Origin: Alternaria dauci
Taxonomy: Eukaryota; Ascomycota; Dothideomycetes; Pleosporales; Pleosporaceae
Direction: 5' to 3'
DNA: 64,000 nucleotides
NCBI RefSeq assembly: GCF_042100115.1
Contig: NC_091272.1
Location: 5,084,001-5,148,000, forward strand
The translations under genes and the position numbers were made by a program. Positions 20,485 through 31,354 of this stretch are shown here, in pieces (position 1 is the first letter of the stretch; each line of letters opens with the position of its first letter). Under the pieces are notes generated by a model, which saw only the letters and a list, made by a program, of their open reading frames with translations, was not told where the DNA came from and made no database searches.

Positions 20485-22116
20485 ATGCCTCACCGAGACC
20501 AACCAGCAGACCAGCCTTCAGACGATCACCGTCCGAATACCTGGCATGCTGACATCGAATATGGATTATGTTACGCTTTACAAGGGGACCAAGAGACGAC
20601 AAGGGAGCTTGAAAATGGTCGAGAGGGGCACAAAAACTGCGAAGATCCCTTTGAGGAAGACAATGGGTTCCTCAACTATGATGAAGCAAGAGGGATTGGT
20701 CGCCGGGGTCGATCATCATCTCCTCGACAGCCGCCCCACCGAGACCAGACTCAGGATGATCGTACGAGATTCCGAGATCGATCTCGTAGTTGGGAAAACC
20801 GTCGCAGACGTCGTAATCTCGAACCTCGTCGTGATTGGGCTACACAACGAGGACGACGTGGCTTTCCCGACCAGTGGCGCCCACCGGGACCACCAAACAG
20901 ACCTCGCAACACAGGCTACACTATCAGCGATCATGGAAACGGAAGAGAGTACAACTGTGGGCCAGAATACTTCATGAAACCTGAGGTTCTGCAAGATGTA
21001 TCTGGAAGATATGGCCCTGGCGATGTTGTATCCGTTCGGCACAGCGACTTTTCTTACGACAACCAAGCGGAGATTGGACCGCAGTTCACATTGTCTTCTG
21101 AAGGGAGATTATATATCAAGAAAGACGTCCCTCTCATCCTCTTCAATGTGGAACCTGGCTATGGCATCGGCTGGCTGGGTCGCAGCGCAAGTAGCTGCGG
21201 CTTGAAAGGGATGCATTGGATCCTAGAATCGAATTATCCAAAGTATATGGGGGTAGCCACCCAGGGTGATCGAGCTGGACCTGCCGGAAATGACAGTCCC
21301 CACAGCCAACTTCAAGTGGTACCAGCGGCTGGATCTGAATGCCTTTATCCCACGACCCACATCTTCGTTGGCGAGTTGGTAAAAGTTCCCATCCCGCGGG
21401 TCCATAAGCACTGGGGACGACTTACTCCTGACAGCTTCTATCGGTTGTTGTGCCTGATGAACTTTCTTACGGCAGGACCTATATCACCGCAAGCAAGTCC
21501 AGACTCTATTCCAGACAATATTGGTTTGAATATCGGTGCACTAAGGACATTGTCGACTGGGAAAGACTCTTTGGTTGGAGACTGGGCAGAACGACTTGCG
21601 ATTTACGCCGCCAGTCATCCATCGCATCCAGGTACAGCAAGCACAGAATCACATGCCAATCAGTCACAGGCGCAAGCTCAACCACCGACACAAGCGGAGG
21701 TTAGACCGCAGCTCCAAGAACCATCAACGAAACCGCGTCTCCCTCCTGCCGTGCAACGCGCCCCCACGGTTCTAAATAGTAAAAACTCGTCGCCAGCGGC
21801 TTGTTCAAACCGAGCTACAAACAAGGTCGGCCAACGTCCAGCAGCTCCAAATACCTCAAGCCAGCGTGCAACCCAAGCTCCTACAGTGCCGGGAGCAGCT
21901 GCTCGAGAGGAATCTCGGCCGCATCTGCAACCGGACATTCGCCAAGATCACATTGTCGGTGCAAGTGCAACGGGTGGTATGGTCAGTGTGACGGGGTCTA
22001 CACGTGACATTAATGCAGGTGTGTACAATGCGTCGGTGCACAATGAACAGCACAAATTGACCAGGGTAGGAGGTGCAAAGAGGAGTGGATCCGAAGAAGG
22101 AGAGGTCTCTGAATAG
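20485..22116 (+). CDS. Unit 3 plus gene: intact GD-domain protein with RS-rich N-terminus
   Basis: Third copy of the plus family, 543 residues from the ATG at 20485. Residues about 70-135 are Arg/Ser-rich (RGRSSSPRQPP, RFRDRSRSWENRRRRR), so here the RS segment precedes the conserved domain instead of following it as in unit 2. The domain starts near residue 175 with GRYGPGDVVSVRHSDFSYD, then LYIKKDVPLILFNV, NDSPHSQLQVVP near residue 270 and THIFVGELVKVPIPRVHKHW. The last 170 residues are rich in Gln, Pro, Ser and Ala and end with an acidic GSEEGEVSE. A short upstream exon may exist. The frame has no stops, unlike the two other copies. The function is unknown. Confidence 0.72.
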   Translation: MPHRDQPADQPSDDHRPNTWHADIEYGLCYALQGDQETTRELENGREGHKNCEDPFEEDNGFLNYDEARGIGRRGRSSSPRQPPHRDQTQDDRTRFRDRSRSWENRRRRRNLEPRRDWATQRGRRGFPDQWRPPGPPNRPRNTGYTISDHGNGREYNCGPEYFMKPEVLQDVSGRYGPGDVVSVRHSDFSYDNQAEIGPQFTLSSEGRLYIKKDVPLILFNVEPGYGIGWLGRSASSCGLKGMHWILESNYPKYMGVATQGDRAGPAGNDSPHSQLQVVPAAGSECLYPTTHIFVGELVKVPIPRVHKHWGRLTPDSFYRLLCLMNFLTAGPISPQASPDSIPDNIGLNIGALRTLSTGKDSLVGDWAERLAIYAASHPSHPGTASTESHANQSQAQAQPPTQAEVRPQLQEPSTKPRLPPAVQRAPTVLNSKNSSPAACSNRATNKVGQRPAAPNTSSQRATQAPTVPGAAAREESRPHLQPDIRQDHIVGASATGGMVSVTGSTRDINAGVYNASVHNEQHKLTRVGGAKRSGSEEGEVSE

Positions 22117-22726
22117 TCTTATATAGAAGGGTTCCTGGGAGCTGACCCTTCATAAGATTGACGCAAGGCTTCCGTCTTAGCTCATGCAAGATGGTCGTAT
22201 GAAGTGGCCGCGAACGCAATCGTATTTCATGCTGCATAGTTATAGCGAATATCAAAACATGATTGCAAAAAGATGGCAAGTTATCACCCACCGCACACGT
22301 GTTTGTCTTTGCGAATTTGGCCATGTCCGCACGGTGTTAGCGGCGGCCATTTTGAGAAAGCCACTGAAGCAGCTCTTTTGACGCGTTACTGTGAATACAT
22401 TGCCGACTGGAAGTCCAGTCGTAGTCATAAGTCTCGGGTGATGGGATGAGGTCAGGTGGTAGAAAGGAGAAAGAAAGAAAGTTGACGATGCGGCTCTTAC
22501 AAGGCTGTCTGCCAAGACACCGGAAATTGCCGGCGCCGATCATCACAATCCGTGGAAGCATGGCTCGTCAATCACCACAAGAGCGCCAGCTTCCACTTCA
22601 CGGACTACATAGCATGCTCTGGGTAGTTGCTCGCCTTTCCACCACCGCCCCCGTATAGAACATAGACTTCCGCTCCCACGCCAGCTCACATCCCACCACT
22701 CCCGCCAATCACGTCGCGCGCAAACG
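22117..22726. other. Intergenic, promoter side of the LAMTOR1-like gene
   Basis: No gene is seen. A purine-rich patch lies near 22455-22483. Confidence 0.5.
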
Positions 22727-23315
22727 ATGGGTATCTGCTCGTCGTGTCTAGGAGGACGAAAGACTTCTGAGGCAGACGTGAGTGCTGTCATACTATTCGC
22801 TGCTGCCCTATGCATATCGCTGACACTCTCTTGCAGCACTCGGACACGTCACACTTGCTCGCAGACCCTTACCAGCCCAACTATGGTACTGCCAGTAGCA
22901 CCCACAACGCGATTCAGCCCGACCCCGAGGAGCTTCGCCGTCAGCGGGAGAACCTGGAGCGTATTTGTGCCGAGACGAACGAGTGAGTACTGCCTTCCTC
23001 GTCCTTTCAAGCCATCACAGCTTCCTCTATCCCAATAAGAGCATGACACTCATCGGTTACAGACAACTGATCCCCGTCTCTCAACCAAGCGCCCTCCCTG
23101 AAGTCACCCAGCAACCGTCCAAGAACGACGAGTACGCCCATCTCTTCAACGAGCGCTTCAAGTCGATACGAACAGAGCGCCCGTCCTCCGCCGGCGACAA
23201 CGAAGACGACGAGACAACATGGCTTGAGAACGCCGTCGGCAACCAGGGCGAGGATGAGCTGGATGAGATCAAGCCAGCCAAGGGACAGCTGACGATCCAG
23301 TTCGGCCAAAGATAG
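22727..23315 (+). CDS. LAMTOR1-like lipid-anchored protein (Ragulator/EGO scaffold)
   Basis: Probably the membrane anchor of the Rag GTPase scaffold at the vacuole or late endosome. Three exons (22727-22777, 22837-22982, 23063-23315) give 149 residues; both introns are GT-AG and the first has a GCTGAC branch. The N-terminus MGICSSCLGG is a classic dual lipidation signal: Gly2 for myristate, Cys4 and Cys7 for palmitate. It is followed by an acidic dileucine-like stretch (DTSHLLADPYQPNYG), as in the animal protein p18/LAMTOR1, then a helix (EELRRQRENLERICAETN) and a conserved LIPVSQPSALP segment. The C-terminal half is acidic. The length fits the family (about 150-180). Homology is by eye but the N-terminal pattern is distinctive. 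Confidence 0.75.
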
Positions 23316-23819
23316 CGACGCATACACCACAGGAGCCGTAGTCGGGTGCACCTTCCGGATCCCCAGCCTTCGCTGAGGCTTTTCGCATCTTTTTCATATT
23401 GTTCTGCATAGTATGAGCGCCAACACGGATACCCATAATCTTTCCTTTCTGCTGTCTTTCTATCTTGACACGAGGCCTCTTCCTACGTCTTTCTTAGTAC
23501 TAGCATAATCATGTCTATTTCGTTATGCAATCTTGTCGCGCCTTTTTTTCTTGTCCACTTAGCAAGGCGTGGTCCATGAACGTCACGCTGCACAAATCAC
23601 GTCCTGCATCAATACTGTTACCGATGCATATGAATTCTGAATACATACTCCTACGATAGTAATTCGCTATCCTAGGCCACTGCCAAGCTCATCGTACGTA
23701 TCCAATCAGTACCGACTCGCCTTCTTTGTACGGGATGATACAAGTCCCGACAATCTCGTCTATCGCCGAAAATCTAATAATGGAGAGAAAGCGAAGAGTG
23801 ACGGAACACATCAGTCGCC
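23316..23819. other. Intergenic between convergent genes
   Basis: 3' ends of the LAMTOR1-like and zinc-binding genes. No gene is seen. Confidence 0.6.
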
Positions 23820-25405
23820 CTAGGCAGGCTTGAAGATCTGACTCAACGGTGCCGCTACAGGTTTCTCGATACTGACGCCTAATTCCGATAGGATGCGGTC
23901 AGCATGCTCGCCCAACAACCTCGCCAGCTCATCCCGGAACGCCTCGTCGATGAGGTCAAGACGTAGCTTTAGGCCCGGTTGCAGCATGCCCTGCGTCTCC
24001 GAATCCAGCTTCTTGTACGTTTGCTTGCCCCAGACCAGCGCCGCACTCTTCAACGCGTTGAAAATGGCTTCGTTCTCGTCCTCATCCATGATCTCGTCCT
24101 GGTACCTAGCCGCCTCCTTCTCAACGAAAGCTGCAACAGTCTGCGGATCTGCATCCTGTCCGGCTTTCTTCGTCGCGTCAGCATCTCCATCACCGTTCAC
24201 TGTCAAGAAAGAAAAAGAAAAAGAAAATCGTGACTTACGCTCTGCTCAGCCATGTGAGCTTCAGTTTCATCTTGGCCTATCTCTGATGCCTGGTTCTGTT
24301 GCAATTTCTCTCGGAGCTTCGCCTGGATGTTGTCGTACGTCTGGTTCCTCGCTCTTGGCTGTCCACCCCGCTTGATGATGTCGGGAATCCTGCTAGCCGG
24401 GTTTGACATAATAGGCTCCCGGCGAGCTAACAGCGGTTCGCTCTTGTACGGTGCGATGCCAACGTCATAGAGATCCTTGTCACCCTCGAAGTCACTGCCT
24501 AGCGGTTTACCTAGCTTGCGACCCATTGCGGTACCTGCGTTACCAGGATCAGAGCCCGGAGGTGATGGAGCCTGATATGTAGAAGCTGGGAGTGACTTCC
24601 TGGTTGCACGTGTAGCTGGCGGTGCCGGAAGAGCGGTAGCAAGAGCACTCTCAGCAAACGTGAGTTCAGATCGGCGGCGACCAGTACGGCGGCGCTTGCT
24701 GGGTGTTGGAGAAGTGTTGTCTGGCTCAAAGTCGTCCCCGGAAGACTCCTCAGCCTCTGTCTCGACAACAGCTGCCTTCTTCTTGATCGCACGCTTCTTT
24801 GCTGACGACTTGAGCGAAGCCGGGGTAGCCTCTTTGTTCGCAGGGGTGGCCTCCTTTGTAGGAGTGGGTGCTGCTTGCTCATCCTCGACCTTGTCGCCTG
24901 TCTCTTGTGTGCTCGGTGGTGGCTTGTTTCTCACCGCCCTCGCCCCGGCACTGGAGGAGGGACCGCCGCCAGTCGCACCCGGAGTCGCCATGTTGCCATG
25001 GAGAAGGCCCTTCTCTTGCTTCAGGCGTTTCTCGTAGCATGGCTGGCAAACTTGGAATGTGCAACCTGGGCAGCGTCGCATGGTATCCATGTTGCGTTTG
25101 TCGCACTCAGTACACTTGGCCGTATGAACAGTCACCCTGCTATACTGTGACTCGTCAACGGTACACTGCGTTAATGATGAACCTCCTGGAGTGCGGGGCG
25201 CACGGGCCGGAAACGGGCTGCTAGATGAGCGCGGTGTTCCCGGGAGAAGAGTGCGGTCGCGTCGGCCTGGCGTCGAAGGTGCGGGTGCGGGCATGGGTAT
25301 CGAGGTCGAATCACTAGCGCTCTGGCCCGGACCTGGTGTCGCTGGAGGGTCCATGGCGCCACGCGGTGAGCCTTCTTTCGATGGCGGTGTTGGTTGTTCA
25401 GTCAT
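23820..25405 (-). CDS. Zinc-binding nuclear-type hypothetical protein
   Basis: A 504-residue protein in two exons (25405-24239 and 24167-23820). The first 90 residues are Pro/Ser-rich. Residues about 95-140 hold a Cys cluster in CxxC pairs (CTECDKRN, CPGCTFQVCQPC), which recalls RING-like or 4CXXC-R1-type zinc domains. A Lys/Arg-rich middle (KKRAIKKK, SKRRRTGRRR) looks like a nuclear localisation signal. The C-terminal exon is helical and acidic, with no known motif. The intron has a good GTAAGT donor. The strongest acceptor (TTGACAG) puts a TGA in frame, while AAG at 24170-24168 after a GCTGAC branch keeps the frame; I used the latter. A role in transcription or chromatin is inference only. 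Confidence 0.7.
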
Positions 25406-28125
25406 CTTTGCTTAGTCGCCTTATCCCTGAGGAGAATGAGACAGCTAAGATGTTGATCGCAGTACTCTGGAGAAGTTGGAGAGAGAGCTAAGACGTGGGG
25501 TGGATGACTTTACAGATACGGTTGCGACAAAGGCTCTGATAGTCGGCTGAAAGTCTCGGTCGCTTGCCGTTTGGACCCTTATGTCTGGTGAGGAGTTGTG
25601 GAGAAGAATCGCAGCAGTAAAAGGTATTGATTATATCAATCTGGTACACGTTCATGCTTTACGCTCGGACTAGTGGGGTCGAATTTATGTTGTGACGCGA
25701 GCAGGCTCCAGAGGTGGTGGAGAGTACCAATCCGGCAATGCAAACGATGGTGAGCTCGGATTGACGTAGTAAGTGGTGACTCAGTTATATACAACTGAAA
25801 TTCACTCCCGTTTCACTTAGATGTTGCACAAGTCCCAGGCTTTGAGGAGAGATACTAAACACCAGAAGAAACTGGAATGTATATGGAAGACAAACGCAAG
25901 AGAGAAGAAAAGTATGCAATGGTACCGCCAACAACGAGCTATATACAACACGCCCGACGAGATATGTGAAGAGAAGAAAGAGCAGGCTCTACGGTTATCA
26001 AAACACTCACATGCACGACGGGAGCCAGAAGCGGAAGTAAAAGCGAACGGCGCAGTCATTGTTTCCCCCCCCCCCGAATGTGAAGAGGAAAATGCTTTTA
26101 TACGTGTGATGACATGGTGGTGGGGGGTTTGCATCTGGTTGGGAAGACGCGCAGTCACATCTGTCACAAGTACTACTGGAGTCATGAGTTTGGGACATGT
26201 TACATAGCCTTCACATACAGGCGCACGGACCCCGGTTGAGCCGCATGCGTTGGTGTTACGAGGCGGCGAGTAAGGGTCTGGGAGTGACGGTAGAGTGGCC
26301 AAACGGTGGGGGAGAGAGTTGGAAGAATCGGTATACCCGATGCGATAAATTGCATCGAGGGCTATGAGCGGTGATTTATATTCTGAGGCTTCTGTTGTCA
26401 TGCGTCCTGTTTAGGAGCATATTGCATTCTTCGGAATCTTTGTATTCGCAGTAGACATGAACACCCCGTTGAGAAAACTCGTTCATGCTCTCTAAATTCA
26501 TGAATGAGAGAGGAAGCACTGGCTTCGTAGTCACGGGATGTTGTCAGGGGTGTACTGCGCCCACGAAAGGGTCTCTCGGTCAGGCCAATGTTGGTTGGCC
26601 ATGGTCATTTGACGGCCCCATCTTTGCCATGCGAACGAGCGGAGCGTGCGGGCCGATCTCGCCGCGGATCTAGATCTGTTGGTTGTGGTGCCACATGGCG
26701 TAATGTGTGACTTTTTTGATGCTCCCATGGATCCGGCAAGAGACATGCTTAACACAGCGGAATCAAGATGCAGCGCAGGTAGATGATGGTGATACAGATA
26801 TCTATGCTTGGTGGGGCGAAGAAGCATTCTTCGAGCTTCCGAGTGTTGAGAGCGATGGCCCCATTTATGTATCAAACGCGGTGTCTTAGACTCATGACGT
26901 GGCGACGGACAGTCGAGTACGCGATCTCACAGACCAAAGGCGTGGGGCTCGTCTTAATTAGACGCGAGGCGGCACAACAATGCAGCGGTGTGCCTCTATG
27001 GTTAGTCGGCTAGACCAAACGCTAAGCATTGATTTTCTTGATAAATACAAGGCGACGTATCGTGTGCATCGTGGATCTACCGAGTGCATGCATGGTACCT
27101 GATGAACGGCAGCCGCGCTTACCTAATCTGTCGCAAAAGGAATCCGCATTTTCCAGATGTGACACCGGCGAGTAGCCGCATCATCCATCATCTCCAACCT
27201 CGCTACGAGCCGCGACCCATTTCCCCAACCCTCGATGGCCACCCTCAGCGCTGACAATCGCTCTGCCGTGATGGCTGCTGGGGCATCTGCCTGGAGCGGG
27301 TTCCGGCGCTTGCTTACGGCTCTAGAGAAGTTTGGTGTAGGCGGCAGTTCTCACCGGCCTCTCTTATGAGCAAATGCGACGCTATATATATACATTTTGC
27401 AACCTCTTCAGCAGCGGCCGCTCCGGCGTCCAGCCGTATGATGCAAAGACAAGCGAGCTGGACAGCGGTGAGTGGAATGCATGGTGTTTGCAGTAGTCTA
27501 GCAGCGGGCACTAGCCACACCGACTAGGCTAACATGGGCGCGCAGCTTCTTCAACGTGGACATTGCGCTTTGCGCGACGACCAAACAACGCGCGCCCATC
27601 AACAGACCGCCACAACCATCAGAGGCGCGTGACATTCGATTGCGCGGAAGGGTGTGCTGTTGTCTCGTATAACTTAGCAGGCTGTCGCAAAGTACGCGTC
27701 GCAGGCCTTTGTTCAGAACCCCCAGGTACCAGAGTACTTAAGCGAACGAAACCCTGCCACCAATCCGCTATCGACATATTCGAGCCCTCCTGGTTGAGCC
27801 CGCCGGATATTATTAAGCGGGGAAGAGCGTTGTGGTGGCGGTGCTGGCTGCACACGAAACAACCAACTCGGAAGCTTGGTTTCGCAATTTCTGCTGCCTC
27901 GACGGCCGCCGGCTTCGCAAAACACCAAGCACCATCCTCTCGGCGGCCTCTCCTTACCGTTCCAAGAATTAGTGTACAACCCATCCACAGGCCTCCAACA
28001 CTCGTGTAAGACGATAAATTCGCTTCTTACGACTTTGCACAACCCGTGCAGTTGTAGGTCGTCATAACACATCCTTTCGGGAACAGACGCCGAGAGAGCA
28101 AGAACAGCAACGAAGACACGAACTT
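25406..28125. other. Long intergenic region, no gene supported
   Basis: About 2.7 kb. It holds a run of about ten C near 26067-26076 and many short open frames on both strands, none with protein-like motifs. A 44-codon frame from an ATG near 27235 (Ala- and Leu-rich) is the most protein-like, but is unsupported. Confidence 0.45.
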
Positions 28126-30792
28126 ATGCTTACGACTGCTACCATGGATCAAACACAACCCGCGACACCACTTGACCCGGCCATGGCCCTCCTCAACTAC
28201 ATGCATGCTCCCACTGTAGGTTTCTACTATATGGGAGCTTGCGCCTTCAGTCTATGCATTTTACAAAAGGCGCGATTGGTGTCACAGAAGAGAAGGCGAA
28301 GCATACTTATCTCCATGCTTACGATTTTGGTCGCATACAACACAGAGGTACTTTACTACTTCAGTCGGTCAATGGGCGAGTGGGACTATGAGGCACCGCA
28401 ACCTGCAGCAATCCGTTGTTTAGGGTCGATATTGGTCTGGAGTCCGTTAACGTATATGCTTTGGTCAAGCAAGGCGCTACGGTGGCATGCGTACTTTGGT
28501 GCGTTCGTTCTACAGTTTGCTTTCGAAACTACAACATGTCTGATCACGGCCTTTTCCATCCCAGAGAAGAATCGGCAGAAGGATGCGCCCTTCGTGATTG
28601 ACTGCGTTAGGGCCGTCGCGTCTCTTGTCCTACTGCTAGACGCGTTTGTGATTTTGGTCACCAAGCAGGCCGAGATCAGCACGGACGAGGAGCGCCAATC
28701 TCTGCTGGGAAAGCAAGCAAACACCTCAGCCACGCCCGTTGCCAATGCTGGGTACGGTACCATCGCCACAGAATCTACAAGCGACGACGAAGAAGCAACG
28801 CCAAAAGATGAGGACAAGGACATCAAAGCTCAACAAGCGAAACGTCTCGAAGAAGAAGGTGGCTGGTTCGGTTACCTCAAAGGCTTCGCGGTTTTCTTGC
28901 CCTACTTATTCCCCAGAGACGACTGGAAGGTCATGGCTTGCCTGGGTCTGCGGCTCGTTCACATGCTGCAAGAGCGCGTCCTCAACCTGCTTACCCCTCG
29001 GCAGCTTGGTATCATCACGAACAAGTTACAGCACTCTTACGAAACACAGAGCGGTATCATGCCCTGGAAAGATATCGGCTTATGGGTGTTGTTTTCGTAT
29101 ATCAACAGCTATGCCGGTTTGGGTATTATCGACGGCATTGCGAACTTGGTCATCTCCAACAGTGCATATCGTCGCATCACTTTGTTGGCCTACGAGCACG
29201 TGCTGGGCCTTTCTATGGACTTTCACACCTCAAAAGACTCAGGCGAAGTTCTGAAAGCTGTCGAACAAGCCTCATCCCTGAATTCGCTCGTTGAGATGGT
29301 TCTCTTCGATATTGCGCCGATTCTGCTTGATCTTGTCGTGGCAATGTACTACGTCACCCATCTGTTTGATGCATACATGGCTTTCATCATCCTCTTCATG
29401 GGCGCAGCATACATTGCTATCGGATTTTACTTCACGACTCTCTCTCAGCCCAAGCGAAGAGACTATGTCGAGAAGCAGCGCACTGAGAGCTCAACAGTCA
29501 ACGAGACGGTTCACAACTGGCAGACGGTTGCTTACTTCAATCGGCTAGTGTTCGAACACAAGCGCTATGCGGAGAATATCATCGCTACCATCTCCGCTCA
29601 ATACTCGTACTACTTCCGGTCGATGGGTGGCCACGCAGCACAGGACGTCTTGACAACTTTCGGATTCGCAGGTGCTTGCATCTTCGGTATGTCGCAGATT
29701 GTGACTGGGCGTAAGCCCGTTGGTAACCTGGTCACATTGATCATGTATTGGCATACAATGACATCGCCACTTTACGTGCTTTCTTACAGCTACCGACACA
29801 TTTCCAGCTCACTCATCGACGCCGAGCGCCTACTTCAGCTACTGAATACTAAACCTACGGTCGCTGACCAAGATGGTGCTAGAGACATCGTAGTCTCTGC
29901 CGGAGAGGTCGAGTTTAAAGATGTAGACTTTCACTACGACGAGCGGAAGCCCATCATCAAAGGCGTCAACCTGAAAGCTGAGGGCGGACAAACCATCGCT
30001 TTTGTGGGAGAGACAGGAGGAGGCAAATCAACAATGCTGAAGCTACTCTTCCGGTTCTACGACGTCACTGGAGGCTCCATCATGATCGACGGTCAAGATC
30101 TACGTTCAGTCACGCAAGCCAGTCTTCGTGATGCCATTGGTCTCGTTCCACAAGATCCTGTCCTCTTCAACCAGACCATCCGCCAAAATATTCGCTACGC
30201 CAAACTCGACGCTTCAGATAGCGATATTGAAGACGCATGCCGCGCTGCCGCCATTCACGACGATATCGTCGGCTTCCCTGACGGTTACAACTCTAAAGTG
30301 GGCGAACGCGGTGTGCGTCTTTCAGGAGGCCAACTCCAACGAATAGCCATCGCTCGCGTGCTACTCAAGAATCCTAAGATTGTCATGTTGGACGAAGCTA
30401 CATCAGCCATCGACTCTTCGATCGAAGCGCTGATCCAACAGGCGTTCCGCAAATTGAGCCAGGGTCGCACTACCTTCGTTATCGCACATCGTTTGAGCAC
30501 GATTGCAGATGCGGATCAGATTTTGGTGGTGGAGAAGGGTGAAATTATCGAAAGGGGCAGACATCAGGAGTTGCTGATGAACGAGGGCGGGAAATACGCG
30601 GAGCTTTGGACTAAGCAGACTGCGGGGCATTTATCTAAAACGCCGTCAAAGGAAGACATCAAGAAGGATGGGGACGTAGAGGCAAACGTAGAGGCGGCCG
30701 AGGACAAGGCATCAAAGGGCGAGGATGAGGCCACAGCCACGGCCGTGGAACGGAATAGTGATAGTGAGGATACAACCGTGAAGCGCAGATGA
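28126..30792 (+). CDS. HMT1/ABCB6-type vacuolar ABC half-transporter
   Basis: An ATP-driven half-transporter of the HMT1 subfamily, which moves phytochelatin- or glutathione-metal conjugates into the vacuole; substrate and site are inferred from the family. The single exon encodes 888 residues, or 882 if the ATG at 28144 (ACCATGG context) is used, which I prefer. Residues about 20-175 form the extra N-terminal five-helix domain typical of HMT1. The six-helix exporter domain spans about 265-560, and the nucleotide-binding domain about 600-840. It has Walker A GETGGGKST near 627, signature LSGGQLQRIAIARVLL near 731, Walker B IVMLDEATS near 753 and H-loop FVIAHRLST near 784. The tail is highly charged. 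No defect is seen. Confidence 0.93.
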   Translation: MLTTATMDQTQPATPLDPAMALLNYMHAPTVGFYYMGACAFSLCILQKARLVSQKRRRSILISMLTILVAYNTEVLYYFSRSMGEWDYEAPQPAAIRCLGSILVWSPLTYMLWSSKALRWHAYFGAFVLQFAFETTTCLITAFSIPEKNRQKDAPFVIDCVRAVASLVLLLDAFVILVTKQAEISTDEERQSLLGKQANTSATPVANAGYGTIATESTSDDEEATPKDEDKDIKAQQAKRLEEEGGWFGYLKGFAVFLPYLFPRDDWKVMACLGLRLVHMLQERVLNLLTPRQLGIITNKLQHSYETQSGIMPWKDIGLWVLFSYINSYAGLGIIDGIANLVISNSAYRRITLLAYEHVLGLSMDFHTSKDSGEVLKAVEQASSLNSLVEMVLFDIAPILLDLVVAMYYVTHLFDAYMAFIILFMGAAYIAIGFYFTTLSQPKRRDYVEKQRTESSTVNETVHNWQTVAYFNRLVFEHKRYAENIIATISAQYSYYFRSMGGHAAQDVLTTFGFAGACIFGMSQIVTGRKPVGNLVTLIMYWHTMTSPLYVLSYSYRHISSSLIDAERLLQLLNTKPTVADQDGARDIVVSAGEVEFKDVDFHYDERKPIIKGVNLKAEGGQTIAFVGETGGGKSTMLKLLFRFYDVTGGSIMIDGQDLRSVTQASLRDAIGLVPQDPVLFNQTIRQNIRYAKLDASDSDIEDACRAAAIHDDIVGFPDGYNSKVGERGVRLSGGQLQRIAIARVLLKNPKIVMLDEATSAIDSSIEALIQQAFRKLSQGRTTFVIAHRLSTIADADQILVVEKGEIIERGRHQELLMNEGGKYAELWTKQTAGHLSKTPSKEDIKKDGDVEANVEAAEDKASKGEDEATATAVERNSDSEDTTVKRR

Positions 30793-31354
30793 GGGATGAT
30801 TACTATTTTCGGAGGATTGTAATCGGGCTCACAGCCGCTGACCTTCATCACGACGAACCAAAATTAATTCCAATATACGTTACAGTCACTTTCCCACATC
30901 TCCCGTGAAATTCGTCCGCGTCCTTCTGCGCTCTCCAACATCGTGTGTCATCCTGCTGCCTGAGGCCAATTGAAGCGTCGCAGACCGGGGCAACGGCGGT
31001 GCCGCTCTCGCGTTTTTGACCTAAAAAAGAGAGGCGTGATCGGGACGATTTCATGCCGAACATCACGCACGGACCGCGTGGCCAACCAAAACAAGCGCAA
31101 TTGAAACCATACGTGTGCCCGCGGGCTGAAAGCGCAACAGAACGCTGGAAGACGTGTTGAGTTGGAGTGGTAAGACTGACGACCTTGTTCTAACATATAA
31201 GTCCGCGTGCGCTCCTGCTTGGTCGCTGTAACTGCTGTGGCGCAGGCAGTTGTCATACGTCATACATAGCATCCACGTCCTGTCAGGCTGATTCGCCGTC
31301 CCTCGCCTCGTCAATCTCTCGACAGCAGCCCATCTACATTCTGACCAGCCCATC
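30793..31354. other. Intergenic between ABC transporter and P450
   Basis: 560 bp between two genes on the same strand. No feature beyond the expected P450 promoter. Confidence 0.5.

Larger units (their letters stand above)
9901..22116. repeat. Tandem array of three head-to-head gene pairs (units of about 3.7 kb)
   Basis: Unit 1 is 9901-13506, unit 2 is 13768-17535, unit 3 is 18442-22116. In each, the minus gene encodes KIQ and W-AW-VW motifs plus an Arg/Ser-rich tail, and the plus gene encodes a GD-type domain with an SPH or TPH motif. Order, orientation and size repeat exactly, while protein identity is low. This points to old duplications of a whole pair. Confidence 0.8.

Noticed and set aside
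9901..22116. Idea that the array is a transposon or a spore-killer element
   Set aside because: No transposase, reverse transcriptase, terminal repeats or target duplication were seen, and no known drive protein motif. The accessory character is real, but mobility is unsupported.
26060..26080. Run of C residues
   Set aside because: A simple homopolymer with no associated structure; possibly length-variable in assembly.
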